From: Acidobacteriota bacterium
Lineage (GTDB): Bacteria > Acidobacteriota > Terriglobia > Bryobacterales > UBA6623
DNA: 64,000 nucleotides
Assembly (NCBI GenBank): GCA_016125275.1
Contig: WGMB01000003.1
Location: forward strand, 1,343,896-1,407,895
Direction of reading: 5' to 3'
Shown: piece after piece, positions 1 to 8,760 of the stretch
How the letters are laid out: every line of letters starts with the position of its first letter
How positions within the stretch are numbered: the stretch's first letter is position 1
Notes under the pieces: model-generated
The model's input: only the letters and a program-made list of their open reading frames with translations
What the model was told of the DNA's origin: nothing
Database searches by the model: none
Position numbers and translations under genes: made by a program

Positions 1-2
1 TC

Positions 3-1478
3 GCCTATTTTGGCGTCATGGGGCTGCTGGCCGTTTTCGGCCTGCACCGGCTTTTTCTGGTCCGACTCTATCTGAAACACCGCGACGTGCGCCCGCCGCG
101 TCCGGAGCCCGACGGTCGCTGGCCTCGGGTGACCGTCCAATTGCCGCTGTACAACGAGCGGTTCGTGGCGCAGAACCTGCTGGAAGCCGTGGCCCGACTG
201 GACTATCCCGCCGACAAGCTGGAGATCCAGGCGCTGGACGATTCGACCGACCTGACGACCGAGATCGTCCGCAACCGCGTGGAGGAGCTGGCCGCGCGGG
301 GCGTCCCCATCCGGCTGATCCACCGGCGGGACCGCGTGGGCTACAAAGCGGGCGCGCTGCAAGCGGGGCTGGAGCAGGCGAAGGGCGAGCTGATCGCCAT
401 CTTCGACGCGGACTTTCTGCCGGCGCCGGACTTTCTGCAGCGCCTGGTTCCCTACTTTCAGGACCCCGGCGTGGGGTGCGTGCAGGCGCGCTGGGCGTTT
501 CGCAACCGGGAAGACTCGCTGCTGACCAGCGTCCAGGGCGTGATGCTGGACTCGCACTTCGTGATCGACCAGACGGCGCGGTCAGCATCCGGCCGGTTCT
601 TCAACTTCAACGGGACGGCCGGCATCCTGCGGCGGCGGATGATCGAAGGGGCCGGCGGGTGGGAGTTCGACACGCTCACCGAGGACACCGACCTGAGCTA
701 CCGCGGGCAGCTCGCGGGCTGGAAGATGCTGTACGTCCCGGAGGTCGAGGTCGACTCCGAGTTGCCGCAGGACATGGCCTCGTTCCAGGCGCAGCAGGCG
801 CGCTGGGCCAAGGGTTTGGTGGAAACCGGACTCAAGCTGCGGCGGCCGATCGCCGAATCCGGGCAGCCGTGGCGGGTGAAGCTCGAGGCCTTCTTCCACT
901 TCGCCTCGAACCTGAGCTACCCGCTGATGGCTCTGCTGGCCTTGCTGGTCTTTCCGGTCGGGCTGATTCGCTGGGAATGGCAGGAGCCCTGGCTGCTGCT
1001 GGCGGACGCGCCGCTGTTCGTGGCGACGTTCGGGTCGCTGGCGGCCTACTGCCTGCTGCCGCAGGTCTTGCGGGACGGCCGCCTACGGGCGCGGCACGGG
1101 GTCCTGTTTCTGGGCGTGCTGGCGATGGGCGTCGCGTTGTTGCTGAGCAACTTCGTGGCGACGATGGAGGCCTTGGCCGGGGTGCGGTCGCCGTTCCAAC
1201 GCACGGCCAAGTATTCGCAGGACCCGCGCCGGAATCGTTTGGCGCACGCTTTGTATCGGCCGCAGGGGGGCTGGCTCGCCTGGGCGAACTTGGCCGTAGC
1301 TGGTTATTTCTCACTCGGTTGCGGGTACCTGGCTTGGCTTGGAGCGTGGTCCACGCTACCATTCATGGGATTGTTCGTTGTTGGACACGCGTTGGCCGGG
1401 CTGCTCTCGCTGGGTTGGGAAGGACCGTCGTTCTCGACCCGTCTGGTGGGCAAGCCTGCGGGATCGTCCGTCCGCTAG
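3..1478 (+). CDS. Processive family 2 glycosyltransferase (cellulose-synthase-like), 5' partial
   Basis: Membrane glycosyltransferase that would polymerise a beta-linked polysaccharide from a nucleotide sugar. Counting from the ATG at 18, the family motifs appear in order: LPLYNE (about 42-47), the first acidic pair DDS (about 74), DAD (130-132), TED (about 221-223) and QQARW (about 259-263), the Q-x-x-R-W signature of processive GT2 enzymes. Hydrophobic segments follow the catalytic domain (residues about 290-480). The frame is open to the first bases of the window (AYFGV precedes the ATG), so the true start probably lies upstream and the ATG at 18 is internal. It ends 22 bp before the next small gene. 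The exact polymer (cellulose, mannan or another glycan) cannot be told from the sequence. Confidence 0.88.
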   Translation, partial: AYFGVMGLLAVFGLHRLFLVRLYLKHRDVRPPRPEPDGRWPRVTVQLPLYNERFVAQNLLEAVARLDYPADKLEIQALDDSTDLTTEIVRNRVEELAARGVPIRLIHRRDRVGYKAGALQAGLEQAKGELIAIFDADFLPAPDFLQRLVPYFQDPGVGCVQARWAFRNREDSLLTSVQGVMLDSHFVIDQTARSASGRFFNFNGTAGILRRRMIEGAGGWEFDTLTEDTDLSYRGQLAGWKMLYVPEVEVDSELPQDMASFQAQQARWAKGLVETGLKLRRPIAESGQPWRVKLEAFFHFASNLSYPLMALLALLVFPVGLIRWEWQEPWLLLADAPLFVATFGSLAAYCLLPQVLRDGRLRARHGVLFLGVLAMGVALLLSNFVATMEALAGVRSPFQRTAKYSQDPRRNRLAHALYRPQGGWLAWANLAVAGYFSLGCGYLAWLGAWSTLPFMGLFVVGHALAGLLSLGWEGPSFSTRLVGKPAGSSVR

Positions 1479-1500
1479 CGCCCGCGGATCCTTCACAGCC

Positions 1501-1824
1501 ATGCCGCACTACGAGCTCTACCGTCTGATCGAGGCCCGCCGGGAGACTTACCGCAACGCCGCTCCCGAACCCGGGGCCGCCGCCGCGCGCGCCAAGCACT
1601 ATGAGCCGGCCGGCGAGATCGAGGCGCAGTCGCCCTACCAGGCTTGGCGCCGCCTGCAAGACGCAAAAGCTGAACAAGACGAGGCGGCGGAGCTGGGCGT
1701 GGGCGACGTGCTGCGCAACCGCGAAAGCGGTGAATGGCTCATCTGCAACTATTGGGGGTTCGACCCAGTTCAATGGGATGAGACCACCCCCTTGACGGAC
1801 GAGCAAATGCAAGCGTTAACATGA
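1501..1824 (+). CDS. Small hypothetical protein (107 aa)
   Basis: I do not recognise the family. The product is a soluble, charged 107-residue protein with no signal peptide or membrane segment. It begins MPHYELYRLIEARRETY and carries a C-terminal stretch ELGVGDVLRNRESGEWLICNYWGFDPVQWDE that looks like a compact folded domain rich in Trp. The frame is open upstream to 1339 inside the glycosyltransferase, but the ATG at 1501, 22 bp after that gene's stop, is the sensible start. No clear Shine-Dalgarno sequence is visible. It may be co-transcribed with the glycosyltransferase. Confidence 0.6.
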   Translation: MPHYELYRLIEARRETYRNAAPEPGAAAARAKHYEPAGEIEAQSPYQAWRRLQDAKAEQDEAAELGVGDVLRNRESGEWLICNYWGFDPVQWDETTPLTDEQMQALT

Positions 1825-1912
1825 GGGTGTCTCCATAGGGATATCGCTTCTCTTCATGAGACCGGCGGGAAGGAACCAAGCCGGCCGAGGGAAAGCGGGG
1901 TGAGGAGTGCGG

Positions 1913-2467
1913 ATGGAATCCGAACTTGTCAATCAGTACGCCGTGGTCGCGTATGTCCACGGCCCGCTCGCATTTTTTGTAGACAGTCTGCGCGGCGAGT
2001 TCACGCCGGGCTGTCCGCATAGCGCACACGTCACCGTGCTGCCCCCTCGGGAGCTTCACGGCAGCGAGCAAGAAGCCTACGACCGCTGCAACGCGGTGCT
2101 GGCCGATCGCGAACCTTTTCCTCTGACGCTGGTGCGGGTGAGTCTGTTTCCAGAAACTCACGTCATCAAGCTCGAGCTCTCCGAGCAGGATACGCAGCGG
2201 CTTCGCGATCTCCACGAATCCCTCAACCAAGGTCCGCTCTACCAGAACGAGCGCTTCCCCTACACCCCGCACATCACCCTTTGCATGAACGGCGCTCCCT
2301 CGGAGACCAACGAGAAGCTCGGGCGCGCCCGCCAGCGCTGGGCGGAATTTGGCGGCTCTGGGACGTTCTGGGTGGACTCTCTCACGCTGGTGCGCCAGCG
2401 CAAGGACGAGACCTGGGCCGACATCGCCGAGCTCCCTCTCAGCCACCCCGTCCCCGTCTACTCCTAG
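1913..2467 (+). CDS. 2H phosphoesterase / 2'-5' RNA ligase family protein
   Basis: A 184-residue member of the 2H phosphoesterase superfamily, which acts on 2',3'-cyclic or 2'-5' phosphodiester bonds of RNA or small nucleotides. The two signature H-x-T/S-h motifs are visible: HVTVL about 40 residues from the start and HITLC about 125. The protein is cytosolic, with no signal. The ATG at 1913 is preferred over the in-frame GTG at 1907 because GGAG at 1904-1907 gives a normal 5-nt spacing to the ATG but overlaps the GTG. The true substrate is unknown for most bacterial members. Confidence 0.82.
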   Translation: MESELVNQYAVVAYVHGPLAFFVDSLRGEFTPGCPHSAHVTVLPPRELHGSEQEAYDRCNAVLADREPFPLTLVRVSLFPETHVIKLELSEQDTQRLRDLHESLNQGPLYQNERFPYTPHITLCMNGAPSETNEKLGRARQRWAEFGGSGTFWVDSLTLVRQRKDETWADIAELPLSHPVPVYS

Positions 2468-2487
2468 ACCCGCCTTCGATGTGTGCG

Positions 2488-2512
2488 CGGGCGAGTCGGC
2501 GCGACACGCCCG
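2488..2512. terminator. Hairpin 20 nt after the 2H phosphoesterase stop
   Basis: Symmetric stem: CGGGCG, an unpaired A, GTCG, a GCG loop, CGAC, an unpaired A, CGCCCG. That is ten base pairs with one A-A mismatch. There is no T-tract after it, so termination by this element is an inference from position only. Confidence 0.4.
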
Positions 2513-2903
2513 GCGGTTCCGGATGACACACCGCCGCCACAGCGCTCCTCTCTTCGTCCCCTTGTTTTGAATGACTTCGCCGCCGGCCCGGGCTTGGCCC
2601 CCGCCGTGCTTCTTGCCTCGGCGTTCGACCGAGTCAATCTTGCATAGTCTTCATGACCCTTCCGTCGACCAGCGTAGAGCGCGGTTCTCCCTTGGAGAGC
2701 GTTCGTGATTCTCGCTGGTCGGCGGGAGGCCTTTTTCGGTCGACAGGGTTTCCTTCCCTGACGGAAGGAGTCCCCGGGCGGATGACGAGCTTTCCGGCAA
2801 CAATTCAGACGCGGACGGGGTCGGAAGGTTATTTGCGGGCGCAAGTCGTCGATTCGTATTGGGCATCTCCTCCGTCGAGCCCCTCAGGCGGCTCACTCGG
2901 CTC

Positions 2904-2959
2904 CGGCGCGCGATCCTGACCATCCGCTTTAGCGGAGGTCCCCTCCGGATCGCGCGCCG
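2904..2959. repeat. Long palindromic hairpin upstream of the hydrolase gene
   Basis: The arms CGGCGCGCGATCC (2904-2916) and GGATCGCGCGCCG (2947-2959) are perfectly complementary over 13 bp. They enclose a second stem, GACC/GGTC, and a CCGCT/AGCGG tip. The element ends 33 bp before the ATG at 2993. It could be a REP-like element, an attenuator or a protein-binding palindrome. No second copy was noticed in this window. Confidence 0.6.
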
Positions 2960-2992
2960 CGGCCGGGAGGCTGTTACCCTTTGTCTTTCGCC

Positions 2993-3673
2993 ATGTCCTC
3001 CATCGAGGTGATCGAGTGGGCCCCGGCCTTGCCGGATGAGCCGGCCGTCGTGGGCTCCCTGCACGAACCCGTGGGAGAGACCCTGGGCGCGATCGTGCTG
3101 ACGCACGGCGCCGGCGGCGATCGCAGCTCGGCCTTGCTGGTCTCGCTGTGCGACGCCTTCGCGCGGCTCGGCTGGGCCGCCCTGCGCTGCGATCTCCCCT
3201 ACCGCCAGAAGAGGCCTTCGGGGCCGCCTTCGCCGAGCGGCGCCAAGCGCGACCAAGAGGGGCTGGCCCGAGCGCTGGACTCGCTGCGCGAGAAGTCCGA
3301 ACGAGTGTTCCTGGGCGGCTCCTCCTATGGCGGCCGACAGGCCTCGATGCTGCTCGCCGAGCGGCCGGAGCTGGCGCACGGGCTGCTGCTGCTGTCCTAT
3401 CCGCTGCATCCGCCGGGCAAGCCCGAGCAGTTGCGGACGGCGCACTTCCCCAGCCTGCAGACGCCCACGCTGTTCGCGCATGGCTCCAAGGACGTGTTCG
3501 GCGAGGTGTCGGAGATGCGCGAAGCTCAGCGATTGATTCCCGCGCCGGTCGACCTCCTGGTCTTCGAGGGGGCTTCGCACGGGCTGATCCAGAAGCGCGA
3601 CGGAGCGGCCAAGGCCCGCCGGATGGCCACGCAGATCGCGGAAGAGTTTCAGCGCTTCGTGGCCGAGCGGTAA
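2993..3673 (+). CDS. Alpha/beta hydrolase, KANL3/Tex30-like
   Basis: A 226-residue serine hydrolase-fold protein. The nucleophile elbow is GGSSYGG (about residue 107), the acid lies in HGSKDVFG and the histidine in ASHGL near the C-terminus. The early THGAGGD segment supplies the oxyanion hole. The compact size and absence of a cap domain fit the Tex30/KANL3-type group, whose physiological substrates are unknown. No signal peptide. The frame also has a TTG at 2981 with GGGAGG 10 nt upstream. The ATG at 2993 lies 12 nt after a TACCCT -10-like box (2975-2980), so both starts remain possible. Confidence 0.82.
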   Translation: MSSIEVIEWAPALPDEPAVVGSLHEPVGETLGAIVLTHGAGGDRSSALLVSLCDAFARLGWAALRCDLPYRQKRPSGPPSPSGAKRDQEGLARALDSLREKSERVFLGGSSYGGRQASMLLAERPELAHGLLLLSYPLHPPGKPEQLRTAHFPSLQTPTLFAHGSKDVFGEVSEMREAQRLIPAPVDLLVFEGASHGLIQKRDGAAKARRMATQIAEEFQRFVAER

Positions 3674-3685
3674 CCGGCTTCGGGC

Positions 3686-3691
3686 TACGAT
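3686..3691 (+). promoter_or_regulatory. -10 box TACGAT, leaderless start of the metallophosphoesterase gene
   Basis: TACGAT lies 6 nt before the GTG at 3698, and no Shine-Dalgarno sequence lies between. Transcription would start at or next to the start codon. Confidence 0.5.
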
Positions 3692-3697
3692 TGAAGC

Positions 3698-4642
3698 GTG
3701 CGCAGTCTTGTCCTTGTCCTGCTCGCCCTGGCGGCCTGTTCGCAGCCGAAGACCGAGGAGCCCTTCACGATCGTGATGCTGCCCGACACGCAGCTCTACT
3801 CGGAGAAGAACCCCTCGATCTTCCACGACCAGACCCGCTGGACCGCCGAACACGTCGGCGAGGAGAACATCGTCTTCGTGACGCACGTGGGCGACATCGT
3901 GCAAAACTTCGCCGAGCGGCCCGAGGAGTGGGAGGTGGCCGACGCCGCCATGAAGCGCCTGGACGGCCTCGTGCCGTGGGGCGTCGCGATCGGCAACCAC
4001 GACTACGACCGCAACCCCGACAATCCGCGCCAGGCCGACAAGTTCGTCGAGGTCTTCGGGCCGCAGCGCTTCGCCGGCCGGAGCTGGTTCGGCGGCGCCA
4101 CGGAGAATGGCCTCAACAGCTACCAGCTCTTCACCGGCGGCGGCCGCGAATTTCTGATCTTCCACCTGGAGTCCGACATCCCGGACGACACGATCGCTTG
4201 GGCTGAGTCGATCCTGCGCGAGCATCCCGACACCCCCGCCATCGTCACCACCCACATCTACCTCGATGACCGCACCAACGCGCGGACGGCCGAGCCTTAC
4301 CTGCTGGGCGAGGCGGGCAATTCCGGCGAGGCGATCTACCAGAAGCTCATCCGCCGCAACCCGCAGATCTTTCTGGTGCTGTGCGGGCACTGGGCCACGG
4401 CCGGCGGCGAGTGGTTCCAGGCGTCGCCGCAGGAAGGGGGCAGCGAGGTGTTTGAGGTGCTGGCCGACTACCAGACGCGCGAGAACGGCGGCGACGGCTG
4501 GCTGCGCGTGATCCGCTTCGACCCGGCGGGCGGCAGGATCTGGTTCAAGACCTATTCGCCCACGCTCGACCAGCACGAGAGCGACGAGAACTCAGAGTTC
4601 GTCTTTTTCGTCGATTTCGACCAACGCTTCGGGAAACGCTAA
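3698..4642 (+). CDS. Metallophosphoesterase lipoprotein
   Basis: A calcineurin-like phosphoesterase anchored outside the cytoplasm. The N-terminus is a short lipoprotein signal ending in the lipobox LAAC. Metal-site motifs follow in order: PDTQ (the DxH site with Gln in place of His), GDIV, GNHD (residues 99-102), TTH and CGHW. The length of 314 residues is normal for a single catalytic domain. Related secreted enzymes hydrolyse phosphodiesters or phosphomonoesters; the substrate here is not evident. The GTG start at 3698 is supported by the lipobox position and by a -10-like box 6 nt upstream. It follows the hydrolase gene by 24 bp. Confidence 0.85.
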   Translation: MRSLVLVLLALAACSQPKTEEPFTIVMLPDTQLYSEKNPSIFHDQTRWTAEHVGEENIVFVTHVGDIVQNFAERPEEWEVADAAMKRLDGLVPWGVAIGNHDYDRNPDNPRQADKFVEVFGPQRFAGRSWFGGATENGLNSYQLFTGGGREFLIFHLESDIPDDTIAWAESILREHPDTPAIVTTHIYLDDRTNARTAEPYLLGEAGNSGEAIYQKLIRRNPQIFLVLCGHWATAGGEWFQASPQEGGSEVFEVLADYQTRENGGDGWLRVIRFDPAGGRIWFKTYSPTLDQHESDENSEFVFFVDFDQRFGKR

Positions 4643-4660
4643 TGCGGGCGTCGGCACGGT

Positions 4661-4666
4661 TAGAAT
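4661..4666 (+). promoter_or_regulatory. -10 box TAGAAT, leaderless start of the NHL-repeat gene
   Basis: TAGAAT lies 6 nt before the ATG at 4673, and no ribosome-binding site is present between them. Confidence 0.55.
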
Positions 4667-4672
4667 GAGCGG

Positions 4673-7411
4673 ATGCTATTTCGCGTCCTTCTGCTGGCTG
4701 TAGTCTGCCTTCTCACTCCCATTCTGCCTGCGCAGGAGCCCTGTTCGATTGAACGCATCGCCGGCGGCGGCTCCGTGCTCACGGGCGTGGGCGGACCGGC
4801 CGTGGCGGCGGAGATCCTGGGCGCGATGGACGCGCGGGTCGGCCCGGACGGCTTGCTCTACATCGCCGACCAGGCGCAGGACGTGATCTGGCGGGTGCTG
4901 GGCGACGGCTCGATCGAAGTCTTTGCCGGGACGGGCCTGCGCGGCTCGGCGGGAGACGGAGGGCCGGCCAAGAGCGCGCTGCTCAACGGCCCGACCAAGC
5001 TGACGTTCGGACCTGACGGCAGCCTGTACGTCTTCGTGGCGGGGGACTTCCGCATCCGGCGGATCGCGCCGGACGGAATGATTCACGCTTTTGCCGGCAG
5101 TGGCGCCGGCCTCAGCTCGCAGAGCTACTATCAACCGGGAATGACGGCCGCCGAGTTGCCGCTACCGGCGAATGCGGCCATCGCCGCTGGTCCGGCGGGC
5201 GAGGTGTACGCCACGCTGGCCCTCCAGCATCGGGTGGTTCGCATCGACCTCGACGGCACGGTCACCCCGCTGGCGGGGCGTAGCGAGAGCTTTGGCGACG
5301 ACGGCCCGATCGGAACTCCGGGGCCGGCCGTGGACGCCTATCTCGGCGATCCCAGGGCGGTCGCCGTGGACGCCGCCGGCAACGTCTACATTGCGGATCA
5401 AGGCTACGACGGCATCTTTCGGGTGAACCTCGACGGCTCGCTCGAAACCGTGGCCGGTCCGGACCCGCTGCGTTTGTTCGAGCTTCGCTCGCTCGACGTG
5501 GACGACCAGGCGCGGCTCTACTTCCCGAGCGCGGCGGCGGTGCATCGGCTGACTCCGGGAGCCGGTTCGGCGGAGTACTTCGCGGACTCGAGCGTGCCGT
5601 TCTCAGTGTTTTCCATCGGACCCTCCGGCGAGATCTATTCCGTTCGGCCGCAGACGATCCAGCGCGTCGACCCCGCCGGTCCCACGATCGAGGTTGCCGC
5701 GGGCGTGGGCTCGAGCGGCGGTTTCGGCGAGGGCGGCCCGGCCGCGAATGCGCGGTTTGTCGGGATCGGCGGGCTCGCAGTGGGTCCGCTGGGCGACGTG
5801 TACGTTGTCGACAGGGATTTGCAGCGCGTACGGGTGATCCGGCCCGGCGGCCTCCTGGAGCGCTTCGCCGGCTCCGGGCAGAGCGGCTTCTCCGGCGACG
5901 GCGGCCCGGCGGTGGACGCCGCGCTCAACCGCCCGGAAGACGTTGCGGTGAATGCCGACGGGACCGTCTACATCACCGACTACTTCAACCACCGCGTTCG
6001 GTCGGTCGAGGGAGCCGTGATCCGTACCTTTGCGGGTCAGGGGGCCAGCCTGTGCAACGACGATCCTTTCTCCGGCTGCGGCAATGGCGGGCCCGCCGTC
6101 GACGCAACCGTTCCTCGGCCGGCCCGCATCGCGGCGACGCCGGACGGGGCGATCTACGTGCAGGACACGAACAGTCAGCGGACGCCTCGGACGTGGATGC
6201 GCCGCATCTCCGCCGCGGGCTTGATCGAAGCGGTCGAGCGGGTGTTCCCGTTTGGGGTCGGCAACATGGACACGCCCGCGATCGCCGTCGATCCAGCCGG
6301 ACGGTTGCTGGCGTTCGTTCGCCAAAGCGGCGACCAAGCCTACTACTTCTTCGATCCCCCGGCTGCTCCAGCGCCGGCTGCCGAGCTGAGCGCCTATCTG
6401 CCGTACTCGTCCAGCATGGCGTTCGACAGCGGCGATGTTCTCTACGTCGCCGACGGGTTGACCCTGCGGCGCTCCGTCCCGGGACAGAGCAACATCGTCT
6501 TCACGGCGGACGGCGCCCCCGGCTCGGAGTCGGCGGCGCTGCTGGTGACGGATTCGACGCGCGTGGCCGACCTGGCCATCGGCCCGGACGACGACGTGTA
6601 CTTCACCGACAGCGGCAATCAGGCCGTTTTTCGTCTGCACGATCCACAAGCCTGCGCGTTGCCCGCGCTGCCTGAGGTCGCCATCGGGGGCATTCGCCAC
6701 GGCGCCACCTTCGCGGGTCCCGTATTCAGCTCCGCCCCTGTCGCGGTGGCCCCCGGCGAGATCCTCGCCATCTTCGGGCGCCACTTGGGACCCCAGACCC
6801 TGGCCGGCGCCGCGCTCCAGGACGGCCGTCTGACCACCGAGATCGCCGGGGTCCGGGTGCTGATCGACGGCCGCCCGGCGCCGATGATCTTCGCCTCCGC
6901 GGGGCAGCTCGCCGCCATCGTTCCGTATGACGCCGACTCTATCCCGTTCGGCCCGTCACTCCAGGTGGAAGTCGACGGTGTGCTCGCCGAGCCTCGAGAG
7001 CTTTCCCTGACGGACGCCGCACCCGGGATCTTCACCTTGGATTCCAGCGGCTCCGGTCCCGGTGCCATCTTGAACCAGGACGGCTCACTCAACACGGCGG
7101 ACAATCCGGCCAAGCCCGGCTCCATCGTCGTCCTGTGGGCGACCGGCGAGGGACAGACCAACCCGCCCGGCGTCGACGGCTTGGTCGCGGGCGACGTCCT
7201 GCCGCAACCGCTGGCGGCGGTCTCGGCGCAACTCCAGGGCGTGAACGCCGAAGTGCTCTACGCCGGCGCGGCCCCGGGCCTGACCGCCGGGGTCATGCAG
7301 GTGAACCTGCGCGTCCCGCCGGACTTCTCCGCCAAGGGCCCCATCCCCGTCACAATCCGCGTCGGGAGCCAATACTCTCCGGCTGGCGTGACCGTCTTCG
7401 TAGGCCCCTGA
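4673..7411 (+). CDS. Secreted NHL-repeat protein with C-terminal TIGR03437-like domain
   Basis: A 912-residue exported protein. A Sec signal ends near ILPAQEP. It is followed by about ten NHL/beta-propeller repeats recognisable by recurrent phrases such as GDGGPA, GPDGxLYIAD and VRVIRPGG (residues about 25-660). The last roughly 240 residues (NIRHGATF-like start, then IFGRHLG, FASAGQ, APGIFTL and ATGEGQTNPPG) match the TIGR03437 domain typical of Solibacter-type Acidobacteria. That domain is repetitive and extracellular, and its function is unknown. The propellers suggest protein or glycan binding at the cell surface rather than catalysis. A repeat near residue 460 carries a CNDDPFSGCG insertion that may form a disulphide. 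Confidence 0.88.
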   Translation: MLFRVLLLAVVCLLTPILPAQEPCSIERIAGGGSVLTGVGGPAVAAEILGAMDARVGPDGLLYIADQAQDVIWRVLGDGSIEVFAGTGLRGSAGDGGPAKSALLNGPTKLTFGPDGSLYVFVAGDFRIRRIAPDGMIHAFAGSGAGLSSQSYYQPGMTAAELPLPANAAIAAGPAGEVYATLALQHRVVRIDLDGTVTPLAGRSESFGDDGPIGTPGPAVDAYLGDPRAVAVDAAGNVYIADQGYDGIFRVNLDGSLETVAGPDPLRLFELRSLDVDDQARLYFPSAAAVHRLTPGAGSAEYFADSSVPFSVFSIGPSGEIYSVRPQTIQRVDPAGPTIEVAAGVGSSGGFGEGGPAANARFVGIGGLAVGPLGDVYVVDRDLQRVRVIRPGGLLERFAGSGQSGFSGDGGPAVDAALNRPEDVAVNADGTVYITDYFNHRVRSVEGAVIRTFAGQGASLCNDDPFSGCGNGGPAVDATVPRPARIAATPDGAIYVQDTNSQRTPRTWMRRISAAGLIEAVERVFPFGVGNMDTPAIAVDPAGRLLAFVRQSGDQAYYFFDPPAAPAPAAELSAYLPYSSSMAFDSGDVLYVADGLTLRRSVPGQSNIVFTADGAPGSESAALLVTDSTRVADLAIGPDDDVYFTDSGNQAVFRLHDPQACALPALPEVAIGGIRHGATFAGPVFSSAPVAVAPGEILAIFGRHLGPQTLAGAALQDGRLTTEIAGVRVLIDGRPAPMIFASAGQLAAIVPYDADSIPFGPSLQVEVDGVLAEPRELSLTDAAPGIFTLDSSGSGPGAILNQDGSLNTADNPAKPGSIVVLWATGEGQTNPPGVDGLVAGDVLPQPLAAVSAQLQGVNAEVLYAGAAPGLTAGVMQVNLRVPPDFSAKGPIPVTIRVGSQYSPAGVTVFVGP

Positions 7412-7444
7412 CGCCGGTGTAGACTCGAACCGAAGGAGACGTTC

Positions 7445-7834
7445 ATGGCCGATCGCCGCAAATATCGCCGCAAGGAGCGCACCGTCGTCGCCGCGGTCCA
7501 GCTCGATCTGGAAACCGAGGGCTTCACCTACCAGAAGTGGGGCGGCTCGCAGAAGTGCAAAGCCGGCGATTGGCTGGTGCTCAACGCCGGGGAGACCTAT
7601 ACGGTCGATCAGCAGACCTTCGCCGAAACCTATCGGCCGGTCAGCCTGGGCGTCTACGAAAAGGTCGCCGGGGTTTGGGCCGTCGAGGCTTCCGACGCCG
7701 GCTCGGTTCCGACCAAGGAGGGCTCGACCGACTACGAGGCCGGCGACTTCCTGGTCTCCAACAAGCCCGACGGCGGCGACAGCTATGCCATGAGCGCCGA
7801 AAAGTTCCACTCGCTCTACGAGCCCGCGGACTGA
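7445..7834 (+). CDS. PGDYG-like protein with two tandem modules
   Basis: A 129-residue cytosolic protein built from two copies of one module. The first contains KAGDWLV followed by TYTVDQQTFAETYRPV. The second contains EAGDFLVSN followed by SYAMSAEKFHSLYEPA. This GD-W/F-L-V plus F-x-x-x-Y-x-P pattern resembles the PGDYG domain, often found as an accessory to enzymes or stress proteins and without a known activity. Strong Shine-Dalgarno GAAGGAGA precedes the ATG at 7445, and TAGACT upstream could be its -10. Its last 19 bp overlap the convergent epimerase-like gene. Confidence 0.7.
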   Translation: MADRRKYRRKERTVVAAVQLDLETEGFTYQKWGGSQKCKAGDWLVLNAGETYTVDQQTFAETYRPVSLGVYEKVAGVWAVEASDAGSVPTKEGSTDYEAGDFLVSNKPDGGDSYAMSAEKFHSLYEPAD

Positions 7835-8760
7835 GTCCGCCGCAGCCAGTCCAGAGTGGCCGCAACGCTGTCCTCGTAGGGACGCACGGGCGGGTCGCCG
7901 AGCAGCGCCCGCAGCTTGGCGGCGTCGAACCGCAGGGGCTTCATATAGTCGGGAGCCATCTGCAAAAAGCCCCGCAGGTCGGAGTTGAACAGGCTGACCA
8001 GCCGCAGCATCCACATCCCCGCGCTGCGCAGCTTCACGGGGCGGCGCAGGATGTCGGAGACGATCTGCTGCAGGCGCCGGCCGCTGAGGGGCCCGGCGCC
8101 CGGCACGATCCAGCGGTCGCCGTAGGCTTCGTCGCACAGCGCCAGCCGCGTGACGATCTCCATGGCGTCGGGGATGAAGGCGTACTCTCGCTCGACGTCC
8201 GGCGAGCCGATCCAGTTCATGGTCTTGCCGGCGACGGCCTCCTGCAGCGGCTGCTGAATGGTGCTGGTATGCACATCGGGGCCAAAAAAGTCGGGCAGGT
8301 GAACGATCGCCGCTCCGGCTTCGAGCAGAATGTCCTCGGCGGCGCGCCGGTGGCGCACCCACTCTCCCCCGCCCTCCCGCGGATGCCGCTCGTTCAGCGA
8401 GGCCGTCCGCAGGGGCAAGTAGGCCCAGTAGCTGGAGACTTGCACGCAGCGGGCGCCGGCGCGCCGGGCGGCCTCGGCCAGATGGCGCGCGGTGACGGCG
8501 TGCTGGTCCATCTGGTCCGGCGGCAGGCCGATGCAGTCGAAGGCCACGTCGCAGCCCTCAACGGCCGTAGTGAGCGCCGCCGGGTCGCGCGCGTCGGCCG
8601 CAACGAGCTCGTACTGCTGCTCGGAGAAGCGTTTCTCCAGGCTCCGGCGGCTGCGTGAGCAGACCCGCACGCGAAGGCCTCGGGCGCGCAGGGCGGCGGC
8701 CAGGTGGATTCCGGTGGGACCCGTGGCGCCCACGATCACGGCGCTTCCAGGAGGAGTCAC
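7816..8760 (-). CDS. NAD(P)-binding NmrA/epimerase-like protein
   Basis: A 314-residue atypical short-chain dehydrogenase. The N-terminal Rossmann motif is GATGPTG (residues about 11-17), followed by an Arg-rich segment (CSRSRRSLEKRF) that would favour NADP(H). The segments SSYWAYLP and YGDRWIVPGAGPLSGRRL fit the extended NmrA/epimerase group. The substrate is unclear; related proteins include sugar epimerases, NAD(P)-sensing regulators and complex I assembly-like proteins. The start is a GTG at 8760 with GAGAAGG just upstream. The 3' end overlaps the PGDYG-like gene by 19 bp in convergent orientation. Confidence 0.75.
   Translation of the reverse strand: MTPPGSAVIVGATGPTGIHLAAALRARGLRVRVCSRSRRSLEKRFSEQQYELVAADARDPAALTTAVEGCDVAFDCIGLPPDQMDQHAVTARHLAEAARRAGARCVQVSSYWAYLPLRTASLNERHPREGGGEWVRHRRAAEDILLEAGAAIVHLPDFFGPDVHTSTIQQPLQEAVAGKTMNWIGSPDVEREYAFIPDAMEIVTRLALCDEAYGDRWIVPGAGPLSGRRLQQIVSDILRRPVKLRSAGMWMLRLVSLFNSDLRGFLQMAPDYMKPLRFDAAKLRALLGDPPVRPYEDSVAATLDWLRRTQSAGS

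Larger units (their letters stand above)
2468..2992. other. Intergenic stretch with two strong inverted repeats
   Basis: About 525 bp without a convincing gene. It holds a terminator-like hairpin at 2488-2512, just after the 2H phosphoesterase, and a long hairpin at 2904-2959, just before the hydrolase. A 71-codon minus-strand frame (2651-2866) has poor codon usage and is not called. Confidence 0.6.

Noticed and set aside
2651-2866. 71-codon minus-strand frame beginning MPNTNRRLAP
   Set aside because: GGAGGAG is too close to the ATG, codon third positions are unlike neighbouring genes and no family is recognisable.
2651-4576. 641-codon minus-strand frame
   Set aside because: Antisense to the hydrolase and metallophosphoesterase genes, low-complexity Arg/Ala/Gly translation.
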